Assembly (NCBI RefSeq): GCF_017874315.1 | Contig: NZ_JAGGLG010000002.1 | Span: 1-64,000 of the forward strand | DNA: 64,000 bases | Reading direction: 5' to 3' | Source: Symbiobacterium terraclitae | GTDB taxonomy: Bacteria; Bacillota; Sulfobacillia; Symbiobacteriales; Symbiobacteriaceae | Part shown: one piece after another, positions 36,298 to 44,795 of the stretch | How the letters are laid out: each line of letters begins with the position of its first letter | How positions within the stretch are numbered: position 1 is the stretch's first letter | Notes under the pieces: generated by a model | Told to the model about the DNA's origin: nothing | Database searches by the model: none | What the model saw: only the letters and a program-made list of their open reading frames with translations | Position numbers and translations under genes: made by a program

Positions 36298-36630
36298 GTG
36301 GAGCGCATCGTCCGCAAGGTTGGGACCGCGTGGCGGGGCAGCCTGCTTTGGGGCGCGCTGGCCTTTCTCGCCCTGGCGGCCTGCGGGGGCCTGCACGCGT
36401 GGCTGTCGGGAGAGCCCGCGCCGCCCGTGATCGCGACCTGGTGCGAGTGGTTCGCCGCGCTGGCCCTCCTGCCCTATGTGTTCACCATGGGCGCATTCGG
36501 CCGCTGGGGGCAGGCGCGGGCCGTTGCGCCGGTCATCCACGGCTGGCGCGCGGCCCTGGTCGTCTTCGCCCTGGACCTGCTGCTGCGGGCGGCGCTGGGG
36601 CTGGGGCTGACGCCGTACTACACCGGCTGA
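36298..36630 (+). CDS. Small membrane protein of unknown function
   Basis: The 110-residue product has three hydrophobic stretches, at about residues 15-33, 46-62 and 84-102, separated by basic or polar loops. GTG 36298 is placed 9 bases after GGGAGGTG. I recognise no family. It lies between the L13/S9 terminator and cwlD and may be cotranscribed with cwlD (63 bases apart). High third-position GC supports coding. Confidence 0.6.
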   Translation: MERIVRKVGTAWRGSLLWGALAFLALAACGGLHAWLSGEPAPPVIATWCEWFAALALLPYVFTMGAFGRWGQARAVAPVIHGWRAALVVFALDLLLRAALGLGLTPYYTG

Positions 36631-36692
36631 GACGAGCCAGACAAGCATATCAGACAAGCCGGCGCATACGCATCCTGTCAGGGGTGAGGCAT

Positions 36693-37445
36693 GTGCGCAG
36701 GCTTGGTTGGGGCCAGGCGCTGCTGGTGGGCCTGGTCCTTCTCGTTCTGGCAGCGGCCCTCCGCGCAGCGTGGGTGGGTCGTCAGGCCGCCCGGCCGGAG
36801 GCGCCTGAGGAGCCGCAGAGGCCGCCAGGGCCGCTGGCGGGAATGGTCATCGTGGTCGACCCCGGGCACGGCGGCTGGGACCCGGGTGCGGTGGTGGACG
36901 GGGTCAAGGAGAAGGAGCTGACGCTGCAGGTCGCCCTCCTGCTGAAGGAGATGCTGGAGGAGCGGGATGCAAAGGTGATCCTGACCCGGTCGGACGACAG
37001 CCACTTCTCCCGCACCGTGCGCGAGGATCTGAAGCAGCGCGTGGCCATGGCGGCGGAGCACCGGGCCGACATCTACCTCTCGCTGCACGCCAACAAGGAC
37101 CGGTGCAACTGCTGGGGCGCCCAGACCTTCTACCAGAAGGGCGGGCGACCCGAGGGGAAGATCCTCGCCATGGCGATTCAGAACCGGCTGCGGGCGCTGA
37201 CGGAGACCACCCGGTACGCCCTGCCCGGCGACTACTTCGTCCTGCGCACGTCGCAGATGCCCGCGACCATCGTCGAGATGGGCTTCCTCTCCAACCGGGC
37301 CGAGCGGGAGCGCCTGCAGCAGCCCGAGTACCAGAGAACGGTGGCCCGGGCGATCGCCGAGGGCGTGGAGGACTACCGGAAGCAGATTGCGGAGCAGCCG
37401 GGGGTTGTGCCCGAGAACCCGGCGGACCCGTCTCCCGGGCGATGA
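36693..37445 (+). CDS. cwlD: N-acetylmuramoyl-L-alanine amidase, CwlD type
   Basis: This Amidase_3 family enzyme (250 aa) cleaves peptide from muramic acid. In spore formers CwlD makes muramic-delta-lactam in cortex. An N-terminal membrane anchor (residues 8-24) is followed by VVDPGHGGWDPGAV (zinc His), KEKELTLQVA (Glu), SLHANKD (His) and TIVEMGFLSN (catalytic Glu). GTG 36693 is preferred; GTG 36684 is possible. The position after rpsI matches Bacillus cwlD. An unusual CNC follows the SLHANKDR motif. Confidence 0.88.
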   Translation: MRRLGWGQALLVGLVLLVLAAALRAAWVGRQAARPEAPEEPQRPPGPLAGMVIVVDPGHGGWDPGAVVDGVKEKELTLQVALLLKEMLEERDAKVILTRSDDSHFSRTVREDLKQRVAMAAEHRADIYLSLHANKDRCNCWGAQTFYQKGGRPEGKILAMAIQNRLRALTETTRYALPGDYFVLRTSQMPATIVEMGFLSNRAERERLQQPEYQRTVARAIAEGVEDYRKQIAEQPGVVPENPADPSPGR

Positions 37446-37549
37446 GCGGCGTTCGTCCTGCGGTCGTCGGCGGTGAACTCGGCGAAGGAATCGGGGCGTC
37501 GCTTCCCGAATCCCACTAGGAGTTGCAGCAGCCAGGGGAGGCGCCTACG

Positions 37550-38134
37550 TTGCTTCGGAACCTGAACTACGGTTGGATCGACGTGATCACGTCTGGAAGC
37601 ATGTACGCCGGCAAGACGACCGAGCTGATCCGCCGGGTGAGGACGTACATTCTCGCCAAGCGCACCGCCGCTGTCTTCCAGCCCCGCATGGCGAAACGGT
37701 ACACCGAGGACGAGGTGATCGTGTCGCACGACGGGCTGCGGTTCGAGGCGATTCACACCGACAGCCCGCTGGAGATCCTCTGGTACGCGGAGATCCACAA
37801 GCCCAACGTGATCGCCATCGACGAGGCGCAGTTCTACGACGAGATGCTGGTCTCGACCGTGCAGGAGCTGGCCAACCGGGGCCACTACGTGATCATCGCC
37901 GGGCTCTCCCAGACGTCGGAGGGCAAGCCCTTCGGCTGCATGCCGCAGCTGCTGGCCTTGGCCGACAGCATCACGTGCCTCTACGGCGTCTGCGTGGTCT
38001 GCGGCGAGCCGGCCACCAAGCCCTTCGCGCTCCAGGCCAAGACCGAGGACGTGATGGTGGGCGGCGGCGACCGGTACGAGGCCCGCTGCCGCAAGTGCTG
38101 GCTGGAGGGCCGGCGGCAGCGGGGCGAAGCCTGA
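37550..38134 (+). CDS. tdk: Thymidine kinase, type II
   Basis: TdK (194 aa) phosphorylates thymidine in salvage. The P loop GSMYAGKT is at residues 16-23. Next come IDEAQFYD (catalytic Glu region) and a zinc domain with CVVC and CRKC pairs. TTG 37550 is 8 bases after GGGGAGG (37535-37541); an upstream in-frame TTG at 37523 lacks a spaced ribosome site. Confidence 0.93.
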   Translation: MLRNLNYGWIDVITSGSMYAGKTTELIRRVRTYILAKRTAAVFQPRMAKRYTEDEVIVSHDGLRFEAIHTDSPLEILWYAEIHKPNVIAIDEAQFYDEMLVSTVQELANRGHYVIIAGLSQTSEGKPFGCMPQLLALADSITCLYGVCVVCGEPATKPFALQAKTEDVMVGGGDRYEARCRKCWLEGRRQRGEA

Positions 38135-38144
38135 CGGATGTGGA

Positions 38145-38168
38145 ACGGGGAGGCGATTGCCTCCCCGT
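38145..38168. terminator. Convergent hairpin between tdk and the amidohydrolase gene
   Basis: ACGGGGAGGC (38145-38154) pairs with GCCTCCCCGT (38159-38168) around a GATT loop. It lies between two converging genes and could serve both; no clear U tract. Confidence 0.5.
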
Positions 38169-38178
38169 CGCGCGTCCG

Positions 38179-39396
38179 CTACCTGAACGCCCTGACCGCT
38201 TCCGCCAGTACCTCAGCCCCGAGCGCGATCTCCTCGGTGGCGGTGAACTCGCCGGGGTTGTGGCTGAGCCCGTCCTTGCTGGGTACGAACAGCATCGCCG
38301 CCGGGGCGATCCTGGCCACGTACATGGCGTCGTGGCCCGCGCGGCTGACGGTCTTGAGATACGGTATGGACCTGCGCTCGCAGGCCCGGGAGAGCCGCTC
38401 GACCATCTGCGCATCCAGCGTGACGGGATCCTCCTCCGAGAGCGTCTCGATCTCGATGGGTACGCCCCGCCGCGCCGAGACCTCGTCCACCAGGGCGCGG
38501 AAGCCGCCGGTCAGCCGCTGGATGGCGGCCTTCTCGATGCCCCGGATGTCGATGCCGAGTTCGACCTCGCCGGGGATGACGTTGATCGAGACCGGCTTCA
38601 GGCTGAAGACCGTCGCCGTGGCCACCACGGCGTCGCCGATCTCCCTGGCGAGGCGCTCCAGCCCGAGCACGATCTCGGCGGAAGCCGCCAGGCCGTCCCT
38701 GCGGCGGCCCATCAGGGTGGAGCCCGAGTGCGACGCCGTGCCGTGGACGAAGACCTTGTAGCGGGACGGGGCCGCGATGTGGCTGACCACGCCGACGGGC
38801 TTGCCGGCGATCAGCAGCTCCGGCCCCTGTTCCACGTGCAACTCGTAGAAGCCGGCGATCGGGCCGAAATCCCGGGGGCCGCCGACGAGGTCGTAGCCCG
38901 CGTTCTGCCGGATGGCCTCGCCGAAGGTAACGCCGTCCCGGTCCCTGTAGCTCAGCAGTTCGTCCTCCGGGATGATGCCGGCCAGGCCCTTGGAGCCCAT
39001 GGTGGCGCGCCCCCAGCGGGAGGACTCCTCCGCGGTGAAGTTGACCACGCCCACGGGGATGTCGGGCAGCCGGCCGTCCTCCTTGAGGGCCCGGATGACC
39101 TCCAGGGCCCCCACGACGCCGACCACGCCGTCGAAGCGGCCGCCGTCGGGGACGGAGTCCAGGTGCGAGCCCAGGAGCAGCGCGGGCCGGTCCCACTCGC
39201 CGAGCACGCCCGCCACGTTGCCGAACCGGTCGATGCGCACCTGCATGCCGATCTCCCGGCACAGCCCGATGAAGTGGGCCCGGGCCTGCCGGTCCTCCGG
39301 GGTCAGGGCGAGGCGGGTGACCGCCGTGGGGCCGGACTTGCCGAACTGGGCGAAGGCGTGCAGGTCGCGTTCGATGCGGGAAGCCTGAACAGGCAT
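38179..39396 (-). CDS. M20-family amidohydrolase, hydantoinase/carbamoylase type
   Basis: The 405-residue enzyme resembles N-carbamoyl-L-amino-acid hydrolases and allantoate/ureidoglycolate amidohydrolases. Metal-ligand blocks: GSHLDSVPDGGRFDG, FTAEESSRWG and ELHVEQGP. The dimerisation lid carries HGTASHSGS, and the last ligand is in GLSHNPGEFT. ATG on the minus strand at 39396 follows AGGAGGTG. It is the last of a minus-strand set with a DcuC carrier and two more M20 proteins. Substrate not determinable; a carbamoyl- or ureido-compound is likely. Confidence 0.85.
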   Translation of the reverse strand: MPVQASRIERDLHAFAQFGKSGPTAVTRLALTPEDRQARAHFIGLCREIGMQVRIDRFGNVAGVLGEWDRPALLLGSHLDSVPDGGRFDGVVGVVGALEVIRALKEDGRLPDIPVGVVNFTAEESSRWGRATMGSKGLAGIIPEDELLSYRDRDGVTFGEAIRQNAGYDLVGGPRDFGPIAGFYELHVEQGPELLIAGKPVGVVSHIAAPSRYKVFVHGTASHSGSTLMGRRRDGLAASAEIVLGLERLAREIGDAVVATATVFSLKPVSINVIPGEVELGIDIRGIEKAAIQRLTGGFRALVDEVSARRGVPIEIETLSEEDPVTLDAQMVERLSRACERRSIPYLKTVSRAGHDAMYVARIAPAAMLFVPSKDGLSHNPGEFTATEEIALGAEVLAEAVRAFR

Positions 39397-39424
39397 GGGG
39401 CACCTCCTGCGTACTGAGGATGTA

Positions 39425-39466
39425 GGAAAGCGGGGTTCTGCGGGCCGCTGAGGCCGCAGAACCCCG
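39425..39466 (-). terminator. Terminator after the DcuC-type gene
   Basis: CGGGGTTCTGCGG (39431-39443) pairs with CCGCAGAACCCCG (39454-39466), 13 perfect pairs. Read on the minus strand it is followed by CTTTCCT. Confidence 0.7.
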
Positions 39467-39488
39467 ATCTTGCGATACCGCCCTGCGC

Positions 39489-40745
39489 TTACAGGCCCAT
39501 CATCACAAAGGCGACGATGCTGGCCAGGATCATGCCGGGCGCGTTCCGCTTGGCCACCTCGATCGGGTTGACGCCGGCGATGCCGGACACGACGATGGCG
39601 GCGCCGGCCACCGGGCTCATCGAGCGGCCCAGGGAGCCGGCCAGCGAGGCCAGGGTGCCCAGCGGGGCCATCTCCATGCCGAAGGTGGCCGCGTGCGGCG
39701 TGACCGCCTCGTTGAAGGCGATGGTGGCGGCGTCGCCGGAGCCGGAGAGGATGGCGACCAGCATCGGACCCCACGTGCCGGCGGCGGCGACCGCCCCCTG
39801 AACGCCGGTGACGGCGTTGATCAGCATGTCGATCAGCCCGATCTGGCCGAGGCCGGCGGCGAAGACGCCGGCGGCGATGATGATGCCGATGACGTCGCCG
39901 TAGGCCTTGCCCATGCCGTCAAAGAACGACTTGGAGACCTCGGCGGGGGAGGTGCGGGTGACGACCAGGGCGAGGATGGTGCCGATGACCATACAGGCCG
40001 CAACCGTCAGGCCCCAGTCCTTCATGGCCGGCACGGTGGCGCCCAGGATGAGCAGGACCAGCGGGATCACGGGGACCATGGCGTAGAGGAAGTTCACCTT
40101 GAACTCGGCGCCGGAGCCCAGATCCTGGGGCTGGTAGCCCCGGTCCTCCTTGCGGATGAAGGCGTAGACGGCCAGCGCGATCGCGCCGATCAGGCCGGCC
40201 ACCACGGTGGCGGCGGTGATGACGGCGATGGTCTCCACCACGGAGAGGCCGGACATGTCAGAGACCATGACGATGTGCGCGCTGCCCGGGCTCAGCACGG
40301 AGCCAAAGGTGCCGGCGAGAACCGCAGCGGCGGCGACGGCCGGGTGGATGCCGGCGGCCATCATGACCGGGATCAGGACGGCACCGACGGCGGCGCTGCA
40401 GCCGGCGGCGCTGGGGAGGGCGATGTTGATCAGGAAGGTGGCCATCGTGGAGGCTGGGATCAGGATCGCGCGGAGCTTGGTGACGCCCCCCGCGACCAGG
40501 TGCACCAGGTGCTGGTCGCACTTGGTCAGCTTCATGACGTAGGCAAAGCCCATGACGGAGCAGATAGCGGTGATGAGACCGGCGTTGGTCATCGACTTGG
40601 TGAACTGTTCGAAGGCGGCCATCGGCTTCAGTGAGATCGTCGCCATCAGGAGGCCTGCGGTGAAGAGGACGAGTCGGGTCTCATACCGTTTGATGATTGC
40701 ATAGATGGTTGCGAGGACGATGAGGATTCCAATCCACGGAAGCAT
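39489..40745 (-). CDS. DcuC-family carboxylate transporter
   Basis: The 418-residue membrane protein has about 12 hydrophobic segments. Family blocks: PSAAGCSAAVGAVLIPVM, then GTFGSVLSPGSAHIVMVSD, and SGSGDAATIAFNEAVTP. DcuC carriers exchange or export C4-dicarboxylates in anaerobes; the superfamily also includes amino-acid and peptide carriers. ATG 40745 has AGAGGGAG 13 bases upstream. Placed between M20 enzymes, it may move their substrate or product rather than succinate; that is inference. Confidence 0.8.
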   Translation of the reverse strand: MLPWIGILIVLATIYAIIKRYETRLVLFTAGLLMATISLKPMAAFEQFTKSMTNAGLITAICSVMGFAYVMKLTKCDQHLVHLVAGGVTKLRAILIPASTMATFLINIALPSAAGCSAAVGAVLIPVMMAAGIHPAVAAAAVLAGTFGSVLSPGSAHIVMVSDMSGLSVVETIAVITAATVVAGLIGAIALAVYAFIRKEDRGYQPQDLGSGAEFKVNFLYAMVPVIPLVLLILGATVPAMKDWGLTVAACMVIGTILALVVTRTSPAEVSKSFFDGMGKAYGDVIGIIIAAGVFAAGLGQIGLIDMLINAVTGVQGAVAAAGTWGPMLVAILSGSGDAATIAFNEAVTPHAATFGMEMAPLGTLASLAGSLGRSMSPVAGAAIVVSGIAGVNPIEVAKRNAPGMILASIVAFVMMGL

Positions 40746-40824
40746 TCGGCAATCACGCTCCCTCTGGGGTATTTATGTCAACGGCGGGACTCGCCGGAGC
40801 CCCGCCGCTCACACTCGGGGAGGC

Positions 40825-41943
40825 CTATAGGGCGGCGTACTCCTGAATCAGTGCATAGACCACCGCGCCGATCTTCTCCAGCTCGGAGACGGGGATGCTC
40901 TCCTTCAGGCTGTGGGCGCCGCGGTAGCCGGTGCCGAGGTTGCACGCCTGAATGCCCTTCGTGTTGAAGAGGTTAGCGTCGCTGCCGCCGCCCGTGGCGC
41001 GCAGCTCCGGGTGCAGACCGACCCGGCGGATCGCCGCGAAGGCCCGCTCGAGCACCACATCGCCCGGCTTCAGGTTCACGGGGCCGTACGCGAACTGGAT
41101 GTCCGCCTCGACCCGGGCGCCGAACTCGGCGGCGGTCTTCTCGAAGACCTCGGTCATGTGGGCGACCTGGGCCTCCATCTTCTCCATCACGAGGGACCGG
41201 GCGTCGCCCTTCATCTCGAAGGTCTCCATGACGATGTTGGTCGCGGCGCCGCCCTGGGCCAGGCCGATGTTCGCGGTGGTCTCCTCGTCGATGCGGCCCA
41301 GCTTCATGCGGGTGAGCGCATGGGCGGCGACGATGAGGGCGTTCACGCCCTTCTCGGGCTCCACGCCGCCGTGCGCGGCCTTGCCGATGATCCGGTAGGT
41401 CAGCTTGGTCTGCGCAGGCGCCTGGTTGACCACCGTGCCCACGGGGGTCGACGAGTCGATGATGAAGGCCTGCTTCGCGGTCAGCTTCGAGTAGTCGAGG
41501 TGCTTGGAGCCGTTCAGGCCGCCCTCCTCGGCGATGGTGAAGACCACCTCGATGTCGGGCCGGTCGATGCCCTGCTCCAGCGCACTCTGGATGCCCTCGA
41601 GGATCGCAGCCAGTCCGGCGCAGTCGTCGGCGGCCAGGATGGTGGTGCCGTCGCTGGTGATGATGCCGTCCTTGACCTGCGGCTTGATGCCGATGCCCGG
41701 GTTGACCCGGTCCATGTGGGCGCAGAGGAGCAGGGTCTCGGTGGACCTGGTGCCCTTGAGCCTGGCGATGATGTTGCCGGTCTCGCCGCCGATGAGCTCG
41801 CCGGCGTTGTCGCGCTCCACCGTGAAGCCCATCGCCTCCAGCCGGGACTGGAGCAGGTCCGCCATGCGCCCTTCCTGCTTGGTCTTGGAATCGGTGGTCA
41901 CCAGGGTCAGGAACGTGTCAAGGATCCGGGCGTTGTTGATCAA
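40825..41943 (-). CDS. M20-family peptidase, PepT-like
   Basis: The 372-residue dizinc enzyme shows LLCAHMDRVNPG (His, Asp), AADDCAG (bridging Asp), FTIAEEGGLNGS (Glu pair) and GGGSDANLFN. The dimerisation domain has AAHGGVEPEKGVNAL. These match the tripeptidase T-like branch. The start is TTG 41943 with GAGGTGA about 8 bases upstream. Probably cuts short peptides or acyl-amino acids. Confidence 0.85.
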   Translation of the reverse strand: MINNARILDTFLTLVTTDSKTKQEGRMADLLQSRLEAMGFTVERDNAGELIGGETGNIIARLKGTRSTETLLLCAHMDRVNPGIGIKPQVKDGIITSDGTTILAADDCAGLAAILEGIQSALEQGIDRPDIEVVFTIAEEGGLNGSKHLDYSKLTAKQAFIIDSSTPVGTVVNQAPAQTKLTYRIIGKAAHGGVEPEKGVNALIVAAHALTRMKLGRIDEETTANIGLAQGGAATNIVMETFEMKGDARSLVMEKMEAQVAHMTEVFEKTAAEFGARVEADIQFAYGPVNLKPGDVVLERAFAAIRRVGLHPELRATGGGSDANLFNTKGIQACNLGTGYRGAHSLKESIPVSELEKIGAVVYALIQEYAAL

Positions 41944-42262
41944 GACTCGTCACCTCGAAGTCCTTCATGATCGCTCCGGAGGAGCGTGAACCCGTTCCGC
42001 GGGAAATAACGGCGGGGCATCCCCCTATAACATCGCCGCAACTCTACAACTGTCATTCTACCGGCAACGCGCGTAGACCCGATATAGAGCACAGTGGGCA
42101 ACCGCTTATAGTGCGCAGTCACCAGCTTTCCCGTACTCATAGGAGGTTCTACCCCCTCGGGCGTGCGTATGATGCCCGTCGCCCGGAACCCTCGTGCGCG
42201 TGCGCGCGAGACGGCCCCGCCGCAGGGGCGGGGCCGCCCTGAGACCGGGCTTTTCCTTCACG
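41944..42262. other. 319-base intergenic region
   Basis: It holds the terminator of the next minus-strand gene (42212-42236) and an AT-richer segment (about 42025-42140) with several TATA-like words on the minus strand. None pairs with a good -35 at 16-18 bases. This probably carries the promoter for the PepT-like/DcuC/amidohydrolase set, but I cannot assign it. No gene seen. Confidence 0.4.
42212..42236 (-). terminator. Terminator after the M20D amidohydrolase
   Basis: CGGCCCCGCC (42212-42221) pairs with GGCGGGGCCG (42227-42236). It lies 27 bases past the stop on the minus strand; no U tract. Confidence 0.55.
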
Positions 42263-43558
42263 CTACCGGCCGGCCAGCTTCAGCACGGTGCGGGTCATGA
42301 CCTCCACGCCAATCGGGAGGGCATCCTCGTCGATGTCGAAGCGGGAGTCGTGGTGCGGCGCGGCGATCTTCGTGCCGATCATCATGTAGGTGGCCTTGCC
42401 GCCCCGGGACTGCACGCGCTCCATCATCCAGGCATAATCCTCGCTGCCCCCGAGGTCCCCGCTCGGCACGATGCGGGTGACCGACGGGGTCTCGGACGCA
42501 GCGTGGCCGACGACCTCAGCCAGCTCGGGATCGCTGGTGCCGCCGGCGGCGCTGCCCATCGGACGGATCTCCACCTTCACGTCCCACATCTCGGCGGCGG
42601 CCCGGATCACCCGCTCAGCGTTGGCCCGCATGTAGGCGTCGATCTCGGAGGTGGCGCCGCGGGTCTCCAACTTCAGGACGGCGTGGGCGGGGGTGACGTT
42701 GCGGCCGGAGCCGGCCTGCAGCACGCCGACGTTGATCCGGGAGGCGCCGGCGGAGTGGCGGGGGATAGCGTGCAGGTTGAGGGCGGCGCTGGCCGCCGCC
42801 AGGAGCGCATTCCGGCCCTGCTCGGGCGCGGCCCCGGCGTGTGAGGGGACGCCGGTGAAGATGGCGTCCAGCTTCGAGGTGGCCAGGAAGCCCGAGCCGC
42901 CGGTGATGATCATGCCCGTCTCCCGGGCGGCGAAGCCGATGTGCGCACCCAGCAGGTAGTCGACGTCGTCGACGACGCCGGCCTCGACCATGGCGCGGGC
43001 GCCGCGCACGCCCTCCTCGGCCGGCTGGAAGATCAGCTTGACCGTGCCCCTCAGCTGGTCCCGCAGTTCGGCCAGCAACTGGGCGACGCCCAGGCCGATG
43101 GAGACGTGGGCGTCGTGGCCGCAGGCGTGCATCGCGCCGGGGTTCCGGGAGGCGAAGCCCTCCTTGCAGGGGCGGTGGCTCTCGTCGGTGGTCTCGGTGA
43201 TGTCCAGGGCGTCCATGTCGAAGCGCATGCCGATGGTGGGGCCCTCGCCGCAGCGGAGGATGCCCACGACCCCGGTGTAGCCGCCGGCCATCTTCCGGGC
43301 GATCTCCGGGTTCGCCCCCTGCGTGATGGCGCGCTCCAGGTGGCGGTCGAGCTCAGCCTGGGTCGGCAGCCCTGCCATGTGCTCGGGGCTCAGCACCTCC
43401 GGGCCGTAGTGCACCTCGTACCCCAGGGCCGTCAGCCGCTCGACGACGTGGGTGGCAGTCCGGAACTCGGTCCAGCCGCTCTCCGCGTGCTGGTGGAGAT
43501 CGCGGCGCGTGGCGATCAGGTGAGGCTTCAGTTCGGCGACTCGAGCTGCAATGTCCAA
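42263..43558 (-). CDS. M20D-family amidohydrolase (AbgA / amino-acid N-acylase like)
   Basis: The 431-residue enzyme has the M20D signatures RRDLHQHAESGWTEFRT near the N-terminus, MRFDMDAL, HACGHDAHVSIGL (Cys and His metal ligands), FQPAEEGVRGARAM and SEDYAWM. The insert of about 45 residues between the first two blocks (AGLPTQAELDRHLERAI region) and the FDIDEDALPIG ending resemble the p-aminobenzoyl-glutamate hydrolase branch. TTG 43558 is 8 bases after AAGGAGG. Substrate uncertain: N-acyl or N-aroyl amino acids. Confidence 0.85.
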   Translation of the reverse strand: MDIAARVAELKPHLIATRRDLHQHAESGWTEFRTATHVVERLTALGYEVHYGPEVLSPEHMAGLPTQAELDRHLERAITQGANPEIARKMAGGYTGVVGILRCGEGPTIGMRFDMDALDITETTDESHRPCKEGFASRNPGAMHACGHDAHVSIGLGVAQLLAELRDQLRGTVKLIFQPAEEGVRGARAMVEAGVVDDVDYLLGAHIGFAARETGMIITGGSGFLATSKLDAIFTGVPSHAGAAPEQGRNALLAAASAALNLHAIPRHSAGASRINVGVLQAGSGRNVTPAHAVLKLETRGATSEIDAYMRANAERVIRAAAEMWDVKVEIRPMGSAAGGTSDPELAEVVGHAASETPSVTRIVPSGDLGGSEDYAWMMERVQSRGGKATYMMIGTKIAAPHHDSRFDIDEDALPIGVEVMTRTVLKLAGR

Positions 43559-43674
43559 TGTCCTCGCCTCCTTGGACACATTATCCCGGTAACCGGATGC
43601 AGCGAACACCCCCCAACCGGCCTATCGGCATGGGCAATCGGTCCCAAATTGCCCGGCGGACCAGGCTCAACGGG

Positions 43675-44259
43675 CTACTGGCGCGGCTTGACGAACCGGA
43701 GCCCGTAGGAGTACGGCCCCACGTCGCATGGGCCGGCGTAGTCAAACCCGGCGGCCGTGAACTCAGCCACCACGTCCTCGGGGGCGACCCGCGCGCTGAC
43801 CGGCGGCCCCACAGGTGTGGCCTCCGGCTTCCAGTCCACCAGCAGGCAGAGGCCGCCCGGCTCCAGGATGCGCTTCACCTCGCCGACGAACATGGACGCC
43901 GGGTCAACCTCGTGGTAGACGTTCGCGATCAGCGCCGCCGCGCACGCCCCGGTGGGCACCGGCCACTCGTCCTCCTCCTCGGCGAGCACGGGCAGGACGT
44001 TCTCGAGCCCGGCCGCCCGGGCGCGCCGGCTCAGCAGGGCGAGCATCTCCGGGCTGAGGTCGACGGCGTAGACGCGGCCCCCGGGCGGCACGCGGCGGGC
44101 GGCCTCCAGTGCAAACCAGCCGGGGCCGCAGCCGACGTCGGCCAGGGCGGTGCACCGCTCGAGGTTCAGGTGGCGCAGGACCTGCGCCGGGTCGTGCCAG
44201 GCGCGCCTGCCCTCGTCCAGCAGGCGCTCGGCGTGCGCGGGATCGAACTGGTGGGTCAC
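43675..44259 (-). CDS. Class I SAM-dependent methyltransferase
   Basis: The 194-residue protein has motif I LADVGCGPGWFALEA, acidic VYAVDLSPEM, and the YHEVD / LEPGGLCLLVDWK blocks of the Methyltransf_11/25 group. GTG at 44259 has AAGGAG about 14 bases upstream. Substrate unknown; small-molecule or quinone-type methylation is possible. It diverges from the thioesterase gene. Confidence 0.8.
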   Translation of the reverse strand: MTHQFDPAHAERLLDEGRRAWHDPAQVLRHLNLERCTALADVGCGPGWFALEAARRVPPGGRVYAVDLSPEMLALLSRRARAAGLENVLPVLAEEEDEWPVPTGACAAALIANVYHEVDPASMFVGEVKRILEPGGLCLLVDWKPEATPVGPPVSARVAPEDVVAEFTAAGFDYAGPCDVGPYSYGLRFVKPRQ

Positions 44260-44349
44260 GGCAGGTCAACTCCTTTGCCCGGTGGGGCCAGGCAGGATCG
44301 GTTACAGTTTGGACGAATAAGGGGGCAAAACAGCACGGGAGGAGATGGC

Positions 44350-44742
44350 ATGTCCCTGACCCCAGGCCTCAGCGCCGAGGCGGCGGTGAAGGTGACCCCG
44401 GAGAACTGCGCCAGCGCCGTGGGCAGCGGCGCCGTCGACGTCTTCGCCACGCCGATGATGATCGCCCTGATGGAGCAGGCAGCCGCCCGCGCAGTGGCCC
44501 CGCACCTGGCGGAGGACGAGGTGACCGTGGGCACCAGGATCTCCGTGGAGCACGTGGCGGCGACGCCGCCGGGGATGACGGTGCGGGCCGTGGCCACGCT
44601 GGAGGCGGTGGAGGGCCGCAGACTGGTCTTCCGCGTGGAGGCCTTCGACGACCGGGAGCGCATCGGCGGCGGCACCCACGAGCGGTACATCGTGAACAGG
44701 GCCCGTTTTCTGGCCCGGGCCGGCGAAAAGGCGTTGTCTTGA
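44350..44742 (+). CDS. Hotdog-fold thioesterase, fluoroacetyl-CoA thioesterase (FlK)-like
   Basis: This 130-residue thioesterase has Thr34, Glu42, Gly61 and His68. The spacing of 8, 19 and 7 residues equals that of the FlK catalytic residues Thr42, Glu50, Gly69 and His76. ATG 44350 follows GGGAGGAG. Related proteins hydrolyse assorted acyl-CoAs; no sign that fluoroacetyl-CoA is the substrate here. It lies just upstream of leuB. Confidence 0.8.
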   Translation: MSLTPGLSAEAAVKVTPENCASAVGSGAVDVFATPMMIALMEQAAARAVAPHLAEDEVTVGTRISVEHVAATPPGMTVRAVATLEAVEGRRLVFRVEAFDDRERIGGGTHERYIVNRARFLARAGEKALS

Positions 44743-44762
44743 ACCCTTTAGCGTGCTAAACT
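44734..44762 (+). promoter_or_regulatory. leuB: Possible leuB promoter with overlapping inverted repeat
   Basis: TTGTCT (44734-44739) and TAAACT (44757-44762) are 17 bases apart, at the end of the thioesterase gene. TTTAGC-GT-GCTAAA (44747-44760) is a perfect inverted repeat overlapping the -10, suggestive of an operator. Confidence 0.4.
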
Positions 44763-44795
44763 TTCTCCCAAGCTCACGCATGGAGGTGTTCCAGC

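Noticed and set aside
37573-39417. Plus-strand open frame spanning tdk and the opposite-strand amidohydrolase
   Set aside because: It is out of frame with tdk and antisense to a clear M20 enzyme; no motifs.
40753-40781. Promoter at minus-strand TTGACA before the DcuC-type gene
   Set aside because: No -10-like hexamer lies 16-18 bases downstream; the match overlaps a hairpin.
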